Shown here: one piece after another, positions 35,395 through 48,270 of the stretch
Numbering within the stretch: the stretch's first letter is position 1
Layout of the letters: each line of letters starts with the position of its first letter
NCBI GenBank assembly: GCA_003255065.1
Contig: QAOA01001508.1
Location: 397,061 to 461,060 of the forward strand
Reading direction: 5' to 3'
DNA: 64,000 bases
Source: Cercis canadensis
Taxonomy: Eukaryota; Streptophyta; Magnoliopsida; Fabales; Fabaceae
Translations under genes and position numbers: made by a program
The notes under the pieces: model-generated
Seen by the model: only the letters and a program-made list of their open reading frames with translations
What the model was told of the DNA's origin: nothing
Database searches by the model: none

Positions 35395-38291
35395 TGTTAT
35401 AGAATGTAAATATGGAAAGATTCTAGATAGCTGTTACAGGATGTAAATATGGTAATATAGCTTAATTATAGGAAGCGTAATTAGGAATTAGATAGCTTGA
35501 TTATAGGGGCTAGCCTATGTATATATATGATGGTCCTATGAATGAAAAACATACGGTTTTACCAGAATTAACATGGTATCAGAGCTTGGTACAATTTGTC
35601 CAAGCTTCTATTAGGGTTTGTGAGAGGGTTTGTGAGAATTTGTGAGGGTGAGTCTAGGGCACCCATATACGGTGCTTGTTTTGCCTCACCGCCCCATTCG
35701 GATTGATCAGAAGCCACCGTCCAGCCGACCCAGAGAGTCCGGCAGCCATCGGCGGCGCGTGTGACATCCACGCGCAGGCCAACGCTTCTGCCCTGCGACC
35801 CACGCGCCGGAGCGTGAAGGAGCGTGCGGCATCTTCTTCTCCTCCGATCTGTCTCGCCGGCGTTCTCGTCCCATTTCCGGTGTATCTCCGGTGTTTTTAG
35901 TCTCGTTTCCGGCGTCATCCTTTGGTTTGGTCACTATTCCTCTCCCATTTTGTTCACTGTTTTGCTGTTTGGGAATTCTGTCTTTTGGGAATTCTGTTTG
36001 GGTTTATTTGGCTTCTGTTCTCATTCTGTTTTGAGCATTCTGGTGACAGCTGTGGGATATTCTGGTTTGGTTTTGATATTCCATTGTGGTGATTTGACAT
36101 TCTGGTTTAGTTTGCTATTCCGCTGTTTCTGTATTGCTTCGGCTGTTTGGGTGGTTTTGCTTGGTTTCTTTGTGTCTTGCTTCATCTATGACAGAAAATA
36201 AATCTACAGTCATGGCTGAGGTAGTTCCGGTTATGACAAAAATCACTGAGCATAAACTCAAAGGCTCCAACTACTTAGACTGGAGTAAAACTGTTCGGGT
36301 GTACTTACGGAGCATTGAGAAGGACGATCATCTTACCTCTGATCCTCCTACGGATGATACCAAAAAAGCATGGCTGCGGGATGATGCAAGACTATTCTTG
36401 CAGATTCGGAATTCTATTGATACGGAGGTACTTGGTCTGATCAATCATTGTGAATTTGTGAAGGAGTTGATGGCATATCTAGATTTCTTGTACTCTGGAC
36501 GAGGAAACATATCTCGTATGTATGAGGTATGTAAGAACTTTTATCGGGGAGAACAGCAGGATAAGCCTCTTACTGCTTACTTTATGGAGTTCAAGAAAAC
36601 CTATGAAGAACTAAATATGCTTCTCCCATTCAGCCCTGATGTCACAGTTCAACAAGATCAGAGGGAGAAAATGGCAGTCATGAGTTTCCTAGCAGGCCTC
36701 CGTCCAGAGTTTGAGGCTGTTAAATCTCAAGTTCTCTCGAACCCTGAAATCTCGTCTTTGCAGGAAATTTTTTCTAGAGTCCTTCGCACAGAGAACCTGC
36801 AGACTTCTCAGCCCATTGCTACTAACAGTGCCCTTGTTAGTCGTGGGGATTTTCGGGGTAGTACTCGAGGTGGCTCTCGAGGGGGGATGAATCATCGTGA
36901 CCGGAATATGGACAGTCGGAGTCAGCAGTCAGGGGAAGTCGAGTGCTTTTACTGCCATGAGCTGGGGCATACAAAACGCACTTGTAAGAAACTTCTCACC
37001 AAGCATCCAAGGAAGGCAGCAGGCGCGCATGTTGCCTTATCGTCTGATAAGACTGTTACGGTCTCTGCCGATGACTTTGCCCAGTTTACTCAGTACCAGG
37101 AATCACTGAAATCTCCTGCTTCGACTGCTGTCTTTGCTGATACAGGTAAATCCCCTACATGTCTTCTCTCTTCGTCATCCAAGTGGGTCATTGATTCAGG
37201 TGCATCAGACCACATGACAGGTAATCCTAACCTTTTCTCAACTTTCCGTAACCATGCTTCTTCATCTCATGTGACTATAGCTGATGGGTCTACCCCTAAT
37301 GTCCTTGGTTCTGGCACTATTAACCTCACACCATCTATTTCTTTGCCCTCAGTGTTGAGTGTACCTAATTTTTCATTTAATCTGATTTCCGTTAGTAAAC
37401 TCACTCGTAGCTTGAACTGTAGTGTCTCATTCTTTCCTGATTATTGTCTTTTTCAGGATCTTACGACGAAACAGATTATTGGTAAAGGACATGAATCCGG
37501 AGGCCTCTATGTACTGGATATTCAGGTGCCGAGATCCTTAGCGTGTTCTAGTTCCTTGTCTCCATTTGAGGTGCATTGTCGTTTGGGTCATCCGTCTCTT
37601 CAAGCGCTCAAGCAGCTTTATCCTCAGTTTTGTCATTTATCGTCTTTGCATTGTGAGTCGTGTCAGTTTGCCAAACATCATCGTGTTCCCTTAGGGTCTA
37701 GAGTCAATAAACGAGCTGCGTCTCCATTTGAGTTAGTACATTCTGATGTTTGGGGTCCTTGTCCAATTTTATCCAAAACTGGTTTTAAGTATTTTGTTAC
37801 CTTTGTTGATGACTACTCTCGTGTTACATGGTTATATTTAATGAAAAATCGTTCTGAGGTCTTTTCATATTTTTGTGCCTTCTGTGCCGAAATAAAAACA
37901 CAATTTAATGTTTCTGTTCAAACCCTGAGAAGTGATAATGCTAAGGAGTACCTATCTGCTTNATTGAAGAGAAGCTCATTAGTACAGGATATGTACCAAC
38001 AGAAGACCAGTTGGGAGACATCTTTACAAAAGCCTTGAATGGAGCCCGCATTGATTACATTTGTAACAAGATGGGCATGATTAACATCTATGCTCCACCT
38101 TGAGGGGGAGTGTTATAGAATGTAAATATGGAAAGATTCTAGATAGCTGTTACAGGATGTAAATATGGTAATATAGCTTAATTATAGGAAGCGTAATTAT
38201 AGGAATTAGATAGCTTGATTATAGGGGCTAGCCTATGTATATATATGATGGTCCTATGAATGAAAAACATACGGTTTTACCAGAATTAACA
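35395..38291 (+). mobile_element. Ty1-copia LTR retrotransposon, young, broken (fossil)
   Basis: The LTRs are at 35395-35573 (179 bp) and 38111-38291 (181 bp). They start TGTTATAGAATG, end GAATTAACA and differ only by a 2-bp indel, so the insertion is recent. The 5-bp target duplication is GGAGA (35390-35394 and 38292-38296). A primer-binding site TGGTATCAGAGC (tRNA-Met type) directly follows the left LTR. A purine tract GAGGGGGAG directly precedes the right LTR. An open frame from 36188 encodes gag with a CCHC knuckle (CFYCHELGHTKRTC), an aspartic protease (WVIDSGASDHMTG), the pre-integrase HCRLGHPSLQ region and integrase sequence. Only part of the usual polyprotein is present, so the element is broken (about one large break) and non-autonomous. 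The element contains an undetermined base, so some of the loss may be an assembly effect. Confidence 0.95.
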
Positions 38292-38460
38292 GGAGATAAA
38301 CGTAAGCTTTGATTCTTTGATGCAATACATTGATATCTTAAACCAAGTACCACAATTTTACAGTTTCAACTAGGACCTGTCTGTGTAGGGAGACGAGGAA
38401 CCTTTGCCGTTGAGAATCTATACTAAAATCACATTCTAGTGTAACATTTTGGCAGCAGAG

Positions 38461-40636
38461 TCACTGGCCCAGGACATCTGATATTGACTTGCTCAAGATT
38501 TGAAATAGCTCTTCCCTGCATCAATAAAGAATATTCCAGTGAGCTTAGTTGCAAAATGAGTGTACAAGCAACTAATTAATTTTGTTTCTTCCTCTATATT
38601 TAAATAATCACTTCTATTATTATTATTGTTATGTAATGACAGATGCTACAAATTATAAGCATGATCGAGGTAAGTTCAGATAATTTTAATGGATATTAGA
38701 GTAAAGATCACTAAAGTTCTCCTTACCGGTCAGGCTTGAACAGGAGATAGCGATATACAAACCACTGCAAAAGACAAAGACGTATGAATTAATTGCCAGT
38801 TTCGAATGGATAAATAACCTATAATCAGCAGAAACATAATGATTCATATCGAATAAATACATACAAATCATCTTATGTTATGGCACTTTTATTCCTCATA
38901 AATTAACCACAACCACCATAATTATGTAGTTAAGCACTTACTGAAGAGAACAAAATTCCGATTAATTCCAGTGCAGATGGGATAAGTGGCAATTTGTCAA
39001 TAGCCTACACACAAGAATCACAAAGAAAATAAAATCAGAATAGCACAAGTACAGGGATAAATGTACAAACTGAATAGCCGTGTTATGAAGGAACGAAGGA
39101 ATATTGCTAGCAAGCGGTCTAAACTCTGAACTTCAACATATCGATTTGTCTGTTAAATCACATTATGAGACACCAAAACCATTATGGAGTATTGCACTGT
39201 TTCATTCAATGTCAAGGCTAATCTGAAAATTGTAGAGTAGAATAGGTTACCAAATCCTCAATAAATAGACATTTATTCACAGCTCAAACATGGTAATTTA
39301 AAATGGATGAGTTCACATGTCCATATCAACTTCTGCCACCTTCATTCTAATTCTTTGTAATAGTATCTTTATATCAGTTCATGTTTTAATGCTTCAGTCC
39401 AAAATTCTACAACATATTCACTTTCCCAATACTTCAAAGAGTCGTGAGCATTACCGAAATCAGATTTGCAGATGCCCAAAATGCTACTACAGCTGCAAAC
39501 CCCAAACCAATTAGTCCCAGCCGGTCCTCAGATTTATCCCACTGTTTTTAAATCAACAAAGAAAAAGCAAACAAGCAACTTAGGCAATATGTATATATTG
39601 TGTAAATGTGTGTTTGTGAGTTGTGTGTGTGTGTCTTTGAGAGAGAGAGAGAGGAGGGGGGGAACTCACAACATTTTGAACAGACTTGATAATAGTAATG
39701 GAAGTTGAAGATTCAGAGCTTTCACCAGAAGCCTTCACAACAAAACCAACATGATTCTGTTTCCCTGTGAATTAGGCAGACCATGAAACTAAGTACCTTA
39801 ACAATTTGACATACAAATAAAACACATATATGATATAACACAAATGAAAAGAAAAAGTTTTGAGTAATCAAATAAACTAATTTGATGATGACCAGGACAT
39901 AATCACTATACCTCCCTAGAACAGCATGTCACTGAGAAAATTTAAGAATGAGGTATTTGTTCATGGAATTCTAACAGGTGCCACAATATGGAAAGTCACA
40001 TTACATACAACTTGGATTTAACTATTGGATCCAAACTGTTGCAAATGGTCCTGAATTTCACATGTTGCCACAGAATCATTAAACCCCTTCTAATTTTGAA
40101 TTTTTAAAAGACAACCAAAACCAAATGCCAAATTCTATGTTTGTAATTGTATCATTTAGTCAGAACTTTCCCACCTTCTAAAAACTACTTTCTTCCATGC
40201 ACATGTTCATCATAATTCAAAATTTCACCTAAAACCTAGAATTGATCGTTTACTGTCTGCGCCAGATTATTCACTTTGACCCAAACAAACTAAACTTAAG
40301 TCAACAAAAACATTTTCACTAATGCCATGCTTTTACCTTTTTGCAATGAAACCTTTGAATTACATAATGAGAAGGTACAAAACTACCCAGGTTAGGCTGT
40401 GATTTCAGATGGACAAATACACATAATTAAGGATGTTAAGCAACTATTACTAAAGCAAACAATTTGGATATGATGTCTATATATATATAATAATTTTTTT
40501 TTTTTTTAAAAAAAGCAAATAGCTCATAAAGGTTACCTGTAGTAAGAGCAACAGGGGAGCTTTGGAAGTTCCCAAGAAAATATTTTCTTCCATGGGCCAG
40601 CAATGGTGGCGGCAAGTTTGCAATAATGGAAGCCAT
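38461..40636 (-). CDS. CURT1: CURVATURE THYLAKOID 1 (CURT1) family protein, chloroplast
   Basis: There are six coding exons, 40636-40537, 39764-39670, 39541-39455, 39004-38942, 38764-38727 and 38515-38461, all GT-AG and in phase, for 145 residues. The N-terminus (MASIIANLPPPLL, rich in Ser and Thr further on) reads as a chloroplast transit peptide. The CAAD domain begins at VWDKSEDRLGLIGLGFAA. It has two membrane helices (around GLGFAAVVAFWASANLIS and PSALELIGILFSS) and then WFVYRYLLFKPDREEL. The short C-terminal helix ends SDVLGQ. CURT1 proteins oligomerise at grana margins and bend thylakoid membranes. The C-terminus reminds me of the CURT1D branch, but subfamily assignment needs a tree. 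The second intron carries a short (TG)n(AG)n microsatellite near 39610-39655. Confidence 0.9.
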
Positions 40637-41205
40637 TTATATCTCCTAGTTCTGGCACAAACTTGGAAATGGAAAGGATCAAATTTTAGTTCATGGTTTA
40701 GCCAAATACGGCTGAAAGCCTGAATGAGTAAGTAAATTTCTGATATGAGGAAAAAATGGGCTTTACCTAGTGTTGCTGCAAAGGATGAGAGAGACACACA
40801 GTCACACAGAGTTGCAGAGGATTCTACTCCAAGCAGTGTACACCACAAAAAAGTCCTTTTTCTTATTAAACTAAAATCAAAAAGATTTTGCGCTTCAGGC
40901 TTCCAGCCACAAAAACATGGGTGGCTCCTCTGCAACAAGTCACTCATCAGTCATCACGACCAGGACAAACGACAAACGACGAATTCAAAAGAAATTATTG
41001 TGTCGTTTTGTTTGCTCCAGGGGTCCCTCATCGTTCTCTTATTATCACTTTTGCCCTTGCCTCGATTTTCTGGATAGTTGGCGTGGTAACGTTCATTTAG
41101 TGATTTACTAAAATAAATTTCTTCTGTTTATCCATTTTTTCCCGCATAAGAAACAAAATTCGAACCAAAAAAATATGTGGAAAAACTAAACCCTTATAGC
41201 CTCCA

Positions 41206-44200
41206 ATGCCTTGCCCAGAGAAAATGAAGACAGCTAAAGCTGAAAACCAGAAGCTTTATACTGTCTCCAATGCCAGAAATGAAGTGGTCTCAGCTAAGGG
41301 TAATGGGGCTTTGTTTTTTGGGCCTTGGGCAACTCAAAATAATTATTAGAATCAGCCATCATGATCATGCTCATTGAGTTTCGTATTTCTGCCTCGTCTT
41401 GCAGGGCTCCCATTAGCAGGTAATAGAATTCGACTATGTTTGGTTTTAGGAAAATGAGAATGGTGAAAGGAATAAATCATAGGTGAGAAAGATTGCGACT
41501 TTAATTTTACCATCGTACGAAGTTAAGCGCTTTCTTTTCTGTCGTTTATATGCTTTGCTTCTGTAATTAGCTTGGTTGATTCTGAGCTCAGGTTGTCCTT
41601 AATTGAGGAAGTAATTTATGATTTTGATAAAGAAAGTTTTACGTTTGGAGATATTATATGAATTTAAGTCAATGCTTCATCTGTTGATATTATTACATCT
41701 TACAACCATAATTGCATTGCATATATTCATGCTATTCTTCTACATGCCTCACATCAGATGTGATTGTATGTCTTATATTGTCTTAGTTTCTGACATAAAC
41801 GAGTTTTCCCTCCTGTAATGTGGACAACAATAATTTCTTTTGTGTGTGTGTATGTGTTTCCTGTGGGTTTTTAAGGTTGAACACCTTGGCTCTGTTAGAT
41901 AGGCAGTCAAATTAAGTAAGAAGCCTAAGCATGATTCATCTCCATTGGCAAAGCTCCACTAGGGTTGTACACTACTCAGAATTTGCACTCTACCAATGTA
42001 CTTGGTAGATAATTCTCTTAACGTAAATTCACTGTGTGAGAATGTAAGTTTAGTTTTGTTTTGGGATGTATTTTTTTAGTTTGTTTTAGCTAGATTTTAA
42101 TGATTACAATTGAATAGAGCCAGACAAAAAAGAGAAACACAAAGTTGAACATAACTAAAGGCATTAACAGGGGATAATCATCTAGAGTTCTTCTGAGTAT
42201 TATTTTCCACTTTTTCTTTTCAAAATTATTGGCATACGGTGGTGATGTTATGTGGATAACATTGTAGGGCCATGGATCACTGTAAATGTTGGCACATATG
42301 CTCTTCGTATTCCTTTTAAGTAGTTAATTGCTCAAATCTGAAGGTATTTCTGCTGCATTGAAGACAACCAATTTGTGAATCAGGTGGATAAGAAAACATT
42401 CCAAATTGGGTTAGTTGTAGACTGGTAGTTTTCCCTCTACTTTTTTTTCATCGAGAACTGCCAGCGTTTCTAGTACAAAAGCCATCAATATTCAATAAAG
42501 AGATATCGATTTACAGTACATCAATCTTTTATTGTTAATATTTGTCTGGTCCAGCAAATGGCCTACACTACATGATGAATTCTGGCAGCAATTCTTGACA
42601 TTGGAAGTTGAAATTTCCACATGAGCATTTGTTTAGTGTAAATCTTAAAGAAGATCAATAATCAAACCTTTAACAGACTTCTTCTAACTAAACCGAAGAA
42701 AGAATTAAATATGAACGTAGGGATCCTTAATTAAGATTGGAGGCTAAACCTCAGTCACCCATTGTAGGATTTACTATACTGTTTCGATCGACAGCCATAA
42801 TGATAATGTGAATGATTCTGTTTGTTAGTCTCACTCTCTTGTTTGATCTTGAGCTTCAGTATATAAATGCGGTGTATCTGTACAGCATTATTTTATAGAG
42901 GTTCTCATACTGTTCCGCTTGGAAAGCACTTTACTTTTGTCCTCTTTGGGTGCATTCTTCACCCATCAAATAATCTCTGCAAAATGCTAATTCTTCAGTA
43001 GGAGAAACACAAGAGGCATAGTAGGTTCTGAAGTCCTTGAGCAGTTAAATTACCAAGAAGGGACAAATAGAGTTGGGAATCTATCTCTTCATAGATACTT
43101 AGATGACTTCATTTTAAGCAACAGCAAATGGCATTCATGAAGAAATGCATAGAAGTGTAGAAATATTCATCAAATCTCTCTAAAACACTTTACTGTACAA
43201 TTTCCTTATGAATTATTTAATTTCCATTAATAATTTATGTATATATGACACTATTTGAAGTTAGCTTTTCATCTCAGTCCCATAAACCTCCATTTCATCT
43301 ACTCTTCAAAGCTAACTGTCTTTGAAAGTTGGGTGAGAAGTTTGAACACTTTAATTTATAAATTTTTACAATAGTTCATTATACAACCTGGGTGTTAAAT
43401 GTGCTAAAACAGACTGTCATGGTATCCTTTATTTGACTCGACGCCCAATAAAACATGCCAAGGTAGATGTACATCAATTTATTACGGGTCCTAACTCTTG
43501 AGGTACATGTCGCCTTCCAGTTCCATGAATTACGTGTCGTGTTGGAACATATATGTTAGCTTGGTTGTTGGAAATTTCTTATTAAATAACATGTAGTTAA
43601 TCTTAGCTGATGCCAATTACTATATTGGAAGATGTTCATTATGTTTAATCAGTAAATACATTCCTGGGAGATGATGCATGATGGTTTGACATCCTAAGAA
43701 ATGTAGGACCAGGGAAAAGTTATTGGGAGGGAAGATTGTGACAAGTATTAGACAGGACTTATCTCAGTTTTTTTCTGTTTGCTGTTATCTTTGAGGTTCC
43801 AGAACTAATGATTAAGTCTACACAATAAGAGGAAGCTGATGTATAATACGCAGGTGTTTTCTGCAGAATATGCAAGTTCTAAAACACACATAACAGATTG
43901 TCCTCTTGTCTGGCCTTTTCCACATAATTTAAGATTGAGTTCTAGTTGATGCTACTGTTGTAATTCTGTTAGCATACTTTTTATGTTATACCACAAATTC
44001 AAACTATGAAAGTAATATGTTTCCTTATTGATTTGCAGACACCAGATGTTTCTTATCAGAGAGAAGAGAAGAGGATGAATATGTTTTTGTGTTAGTTGAC
44101 TAAAAAGCAATAAAGCAGGACATCAAGGTGGTTTTCTATTGTGAAAAATGTAACCATCATGCTCTTATCTAACTTATTTATCTTCTAATTTTAGTACTGC

Positions 44201-44390
44201 TTTTGTGCTACCATCCTGGGTGTATTTTCTTAGTTAACCAAACCTCTTTTCACTTTGTAAAGCTTGTAAGGAGACAGCTCCTATAAGAGTAGCTCAGTTT
44301 CTTATTCTTCTCTCTTTTAGTTGCTTTAATGGCTTCTAGGAAGCTTTGTATATAAAAGATGTAAATAATGAAATTTTGATAACATGTTAA
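41206..44390 (+). ncRNA. Possible spliced plus-strand transcript, unproven
   Basis: This transcript would be divergent from CURT1. A short frame (41206-41349, 47 codons, starting MPCPEKMKTAKAENQ) is followed by splice-like signals. A 15-nt candidate microexon lies at 41405-41419 between CTTGCAG and GTAATA, and a good acceptor TTTGCAG is at 44038. Bases 44200-44390 read like a 3' UTR with AATAATGAAA near the end. None of this resembles a known protein, and no conservation can be judged from here. It is listed because no other feature explains this part of the spacer. Confidence 0.15.
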
Positions 44391-45157
44391 TCTTGATTAT
44401 TTTTCTCCTCCTCCACCCCCCCAAAAAAATAAAAATAAAGAGAAATTAATGTCATTTTTCCACATATTTTCCTGGCCATTCTCCAAATATTTAATGCCTG
44501 TTTCTACCTTTTGTGACCCAAAGCTTATTTTATAAGAAACCGACAAAGGCTTCAAAACGAAGAAAGGAAGATACCTCTTTCCTGTGGGATTTTTGGGTTT
44601 CTCTTTTTGCTTTCCTTAATGGAGGAACAAAAAAGGTGCATGCAATGTAAGATGAGAGATTGATAAAGTAGAGAGAGAAGTGTGAAAGTAACCTCAAATC
44701 AATTAATGCTGTTCTGTAGTAGGTTTGTGCTCGAATCATGTGATTGCTTCAACTTATCTACCATTCCCAACCACCAAAACAAGAGAAATTTAGAACGCAA
44801 CAAAAAAACATAATGGTTTTACATGGTTTGAATTGCAGATAAACTTAATCATAACCCACATGGCACCAAAACTTTAATTATGGAAGGTGATGGATCATAC
44901 AGCTATTTATGAGCCTATAAATGATTTCCTTTGTTGTTACAACATTAATCAAGGATTATCATGCACATCAACAATTAAGGGTAAGTGGTAGCCATGAAAG
45001 ACAGAGAAAGGCTAAGTACTAATGAAGAATTGTATTAATTAATTGCAGTGGTTAAATGCTATTTAGCATCATTCTGATCAAAGAAGGTTCATCTTTCCAC
45101 TGGGTTACCACCCATTATCAGCACTCGTTAACTTTCACCCTCTATTCCCTACCTGCC

Positions 45158-45194
<37 letters not shown>

Positions 45195-47880
45195 AGCAAA
45201 TAAAGAGTTTAGGAGAAACAACTACTTTAAGTAAATAAAATAAAAGTCACAAAATAAATACTTCTGATGGCTATAGCTTTATGGATTTTTAATAAACATG
45301 AAAACAAGTTGTTTTAATAAACAAAAATATAAAATAGTAGTACTAAGCAATAACCTCACATAAAGGTGAAGAAATCAGCAATACCTTTGTAATTTAACAT
45401 AAGATATGGTTACAATTATATATTTTAATTAGTAATTAACTTACATAAATATGATAAAGAAGCACTTTTCAGCTGCAAATTTAGATATTATTTCAATTGA
45501 ACTGTAGATCAATTAGTTACAAAATTTTCCTCGTAAACATATGGTCTTATATTTGAGGCTCTTATTGACAAAATAAGAGTTTCAAAGTGTTTCCTACACA
45601 AAGTTATAATTATAAGTGCTTTGACAACGAGACCTCTAGAACAAGAATGACTTATCTCAAATTTAATAAGTCAAACTCTATTCAAATATTAGGATTAAAC
45701 CCTAATTCTTGAGTTACAAAAAAGAAATCCATAGATTATTCTATTTTTAGAATCTAATCCTCGTCTCTTTATCAAGCAAGAAATCTTCAAGTTCACATAC
45801 ACGATCGTCATGCCTGTCAAGAGCTCCAGCACTCTTGCTATTAAATAAAACTAAAGTCTAAGTTACTAGGTTGGATAATTTGACTTTATCACCTGCTCCA
45901 TACTTCTAAAAAATTGGAAGAGCTTGGATGCAAATACATTAATTGCATTCACTCTTTTCAGCCCTTTAAATGGCATAAAGACACAAAGAAATTTAATGAT
46001 TAAATATTAATAAACCAATTGAAGACAAAGGTCACACTTGACTCAGCCACATCAATTTTGGTCCTATTAGTTTCCCCTTAACGCTTGACCTTAAAACCTA
46101 AATCAATCCTAACTAGCTATTAAGTGGGTTACCGCGCCGATTGTTTTTTCATGGCTCGGCTCAGCCCACTCATGTTAAATAATTTCCTATTTTTTTACTT
46201 TTCTTTTTTTTCTTTCCTTCAGCTGTCAACTAATTAAGGTAGAATAGCCGTTAGGACCATGGAACATTACATATATACAAACACCATANTTTTTTTACTT
46301 TTCTTTTTTTTTCTTTCCTTCAGCTGTCAACTAATTAAGGTAGAATAGCCGTTAGGACCATGGAACATTACATATATACAAACACCATAATAAAACACAG
46401 CCGCACAAAAATATTTTAAATCGTGAGAAGAGAAATCAAAATATAGACCAACAATCAAATATTATATATTAATAATAGATTTTTATAAAGAATTGAACTT
46501 TTGGTTTGCGGAAGAGAAAGTATTGTTAACTTCTAATAACTCTTGTGACAAAAATGAGTTTCTCTTGCATGAGAGACAAGAACCATATAATATATGGGAG
46601 ATTAATCTTTGCTGGTTTGTGAATATTTTTGTGGAATTCATCAAAACAAAAATTCAATTGAAGATTGAGAGTTGAGACCATTAGGTGTTTGTTATTTTCG
46701 AGAGCAGACATGCATATTCACTTTTTGAACCAAACAGTACCCAAAAACCCACCTTTCACTTGATATAATTTAAGTGCACGTTTCATACAAGGTGTTAGAC
46801 TAATAATACTTTGCATAATCTTATTCATCAAAAAGATAATACTAATTACATAATCTTCCATTTTAACACTTTAATTATATATTCATATATATACGTGCAT
46901 TAATATCATGCATGTCTTAAATAAAACAATCTCAAAATCATATGGTTTATTTTCATTATTATTATGAAGAAGAAGATAAGAAAGTCTTTGACTCTAGCTA
47001 GCCCTATAATCTGAATAATACAAACAATTCTACCTAGCTTCCATAGATTATGTTTTCAACTCAAATTCAAGTCGTAATTCTAACGTTAACATGCAGCAAA
47101 GTTAGGGCGAGTTAAAGTTGCCCTAATTAAGGGCCAAACAAAATTCCTATATATCCTCATGCATGCTGTTATGTTGTGTTAGGTGCATATGAAATGATCA
47201 TGAACTTGCCTACCCTACCCTCTTTACTCTTAATTATATCTGCCTCAATTTCTCTACTTCAAATTAACAACCTTTGGGGTCACATAAATAGTTTCAACAA
47301 TAAATTTGCTTATTATATATAATTAAGCCATAAATTAATTCTTGGAAAATGCATGATACATACTCTCAAACTTGAATATTCATATCATTGCATAGATGTA
47401 TAAATTTGTATAATTAAACGCATAGAAAAAATTTCAGATAAAGCCAAAACTCATATCTATAAAACAAGTAGTTGCATAAATTTATATATGCATCCAAAAG
47501 AATGTAACTAGTATTATCCGAAATCTTTCATCAAAGACAAGCACTTTTCTTTGTTATTAAAGCTGTTCATTACTTTAGTTCTTTTGGGTTCATAAAGCTT
47601 CGAATCAAGCACTTTTTAATCACTAAACTGTTTCACTTACCATTCTCATTTGAAAGTGAACTGTCCAAAATCAAAACTAACAGTAATGCATGAAATTTCC
47701 AAACCAGGTTCTGGATAACCCAGAAGCCAGAAGCAGACAAAAAGCCAATCACTCACAATTGCCCATAAACCACTGGAATAACAGAATCAACTGAAGCTAG
47801 CTTTGAGTTCCAAAGCAAAACATCCAAACACAGCCTTGAGCCACCAAGCTGTATAAGAGCATGAGCCATCTAACCTAGTC
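44391..47880. other. Long gene-free region upstream of GLABRA2
   Basis: I recognise no protein gene. It holds a (TA)n run at 45164-45190. It also holds a 99-100-bp exact repeat at 46190-46288 and 46290-46389, joined by an N at 46289, which looks like an unmerged contig overlap. The rest is AT-rich and probably includes distal GL2 regulatory sequence. Confidence 0.5.
45164..45190. repeat. (TA)n microsatellite
   Basis: About 13 TA units in an intergenic region. Confidence 0.9.
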
Positions 47881-47899
47881 CTAGTATTCCATTAAAGAA

Positions 47900-47960
47900 T
47901 CGTTATAAAACCGTTGGAGCTATAATAAATTCAACTGCTTAATGTTAGTTGGGTCTTTCA
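47900..47960 (+). promoter_or_regulatory. R2R3-MYB-like sites upstream of GLABRA2
   Basis: AAAACCGTTGG lies at 47907-47917, and GTTAGTTGGG, whose reverse complement is CCCAACTAAC, at 47944-47953. Both fit R2R3-MYB core patterns and lie 320-365 bp before the ATG. In Arabidopsis, WEREWOLF and GLABRA1 MYBs drive GL2 through such sites. Function here is inferred. Confidence 0.35.
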
Positions 47961-48000
47961 CATTCTCGTCCAAGAATATCTAACAGTCAACCCTACCAGC

Positions 48001-48195
48001 CCTCTCTCTCTCTCCCCCTCATATTCACATTTTTAATAAGCAAAAAAAAAATTAATTAAAAAAGCCCTCAGCGAGTGCCATCCTTTTGTTTTTATATTCT
48101 TAAATCGAGCAGTCCCTACATCATTCTCTCTCCTCTCTCTTTCTCTCTCTAAACACACACACAGAAGAGAACAGAACCAACACACACACACATAC
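48001..48195 (+). repeat. CT- and CA-rich low-complexity stretches in GL2 leader region
   Basis: CT runs at 48001-48020 and 48121-48150, and CA runs at 48154-48163 and 48180-48190. Pyrimidine-rich tracts are frequent just around plant transcription starts, so this probably marks the 5' UTR or core promoter. Confidence 0.6.
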
Positions 48196-48270
48196 GCATC
48201 ACCATTCTTGCTCCTTAAAAAACATACCCATTCCTCACCACCACCCAACAAACAGCACCAAACGTTGCCA

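Noticed and set aside
35568-35918. GC-rich frames just inside the left Copia LTR
   Set aside because: Leader of the retroelement with overlapping frames on both strands and no family similarity. Treated as part of the fossil.
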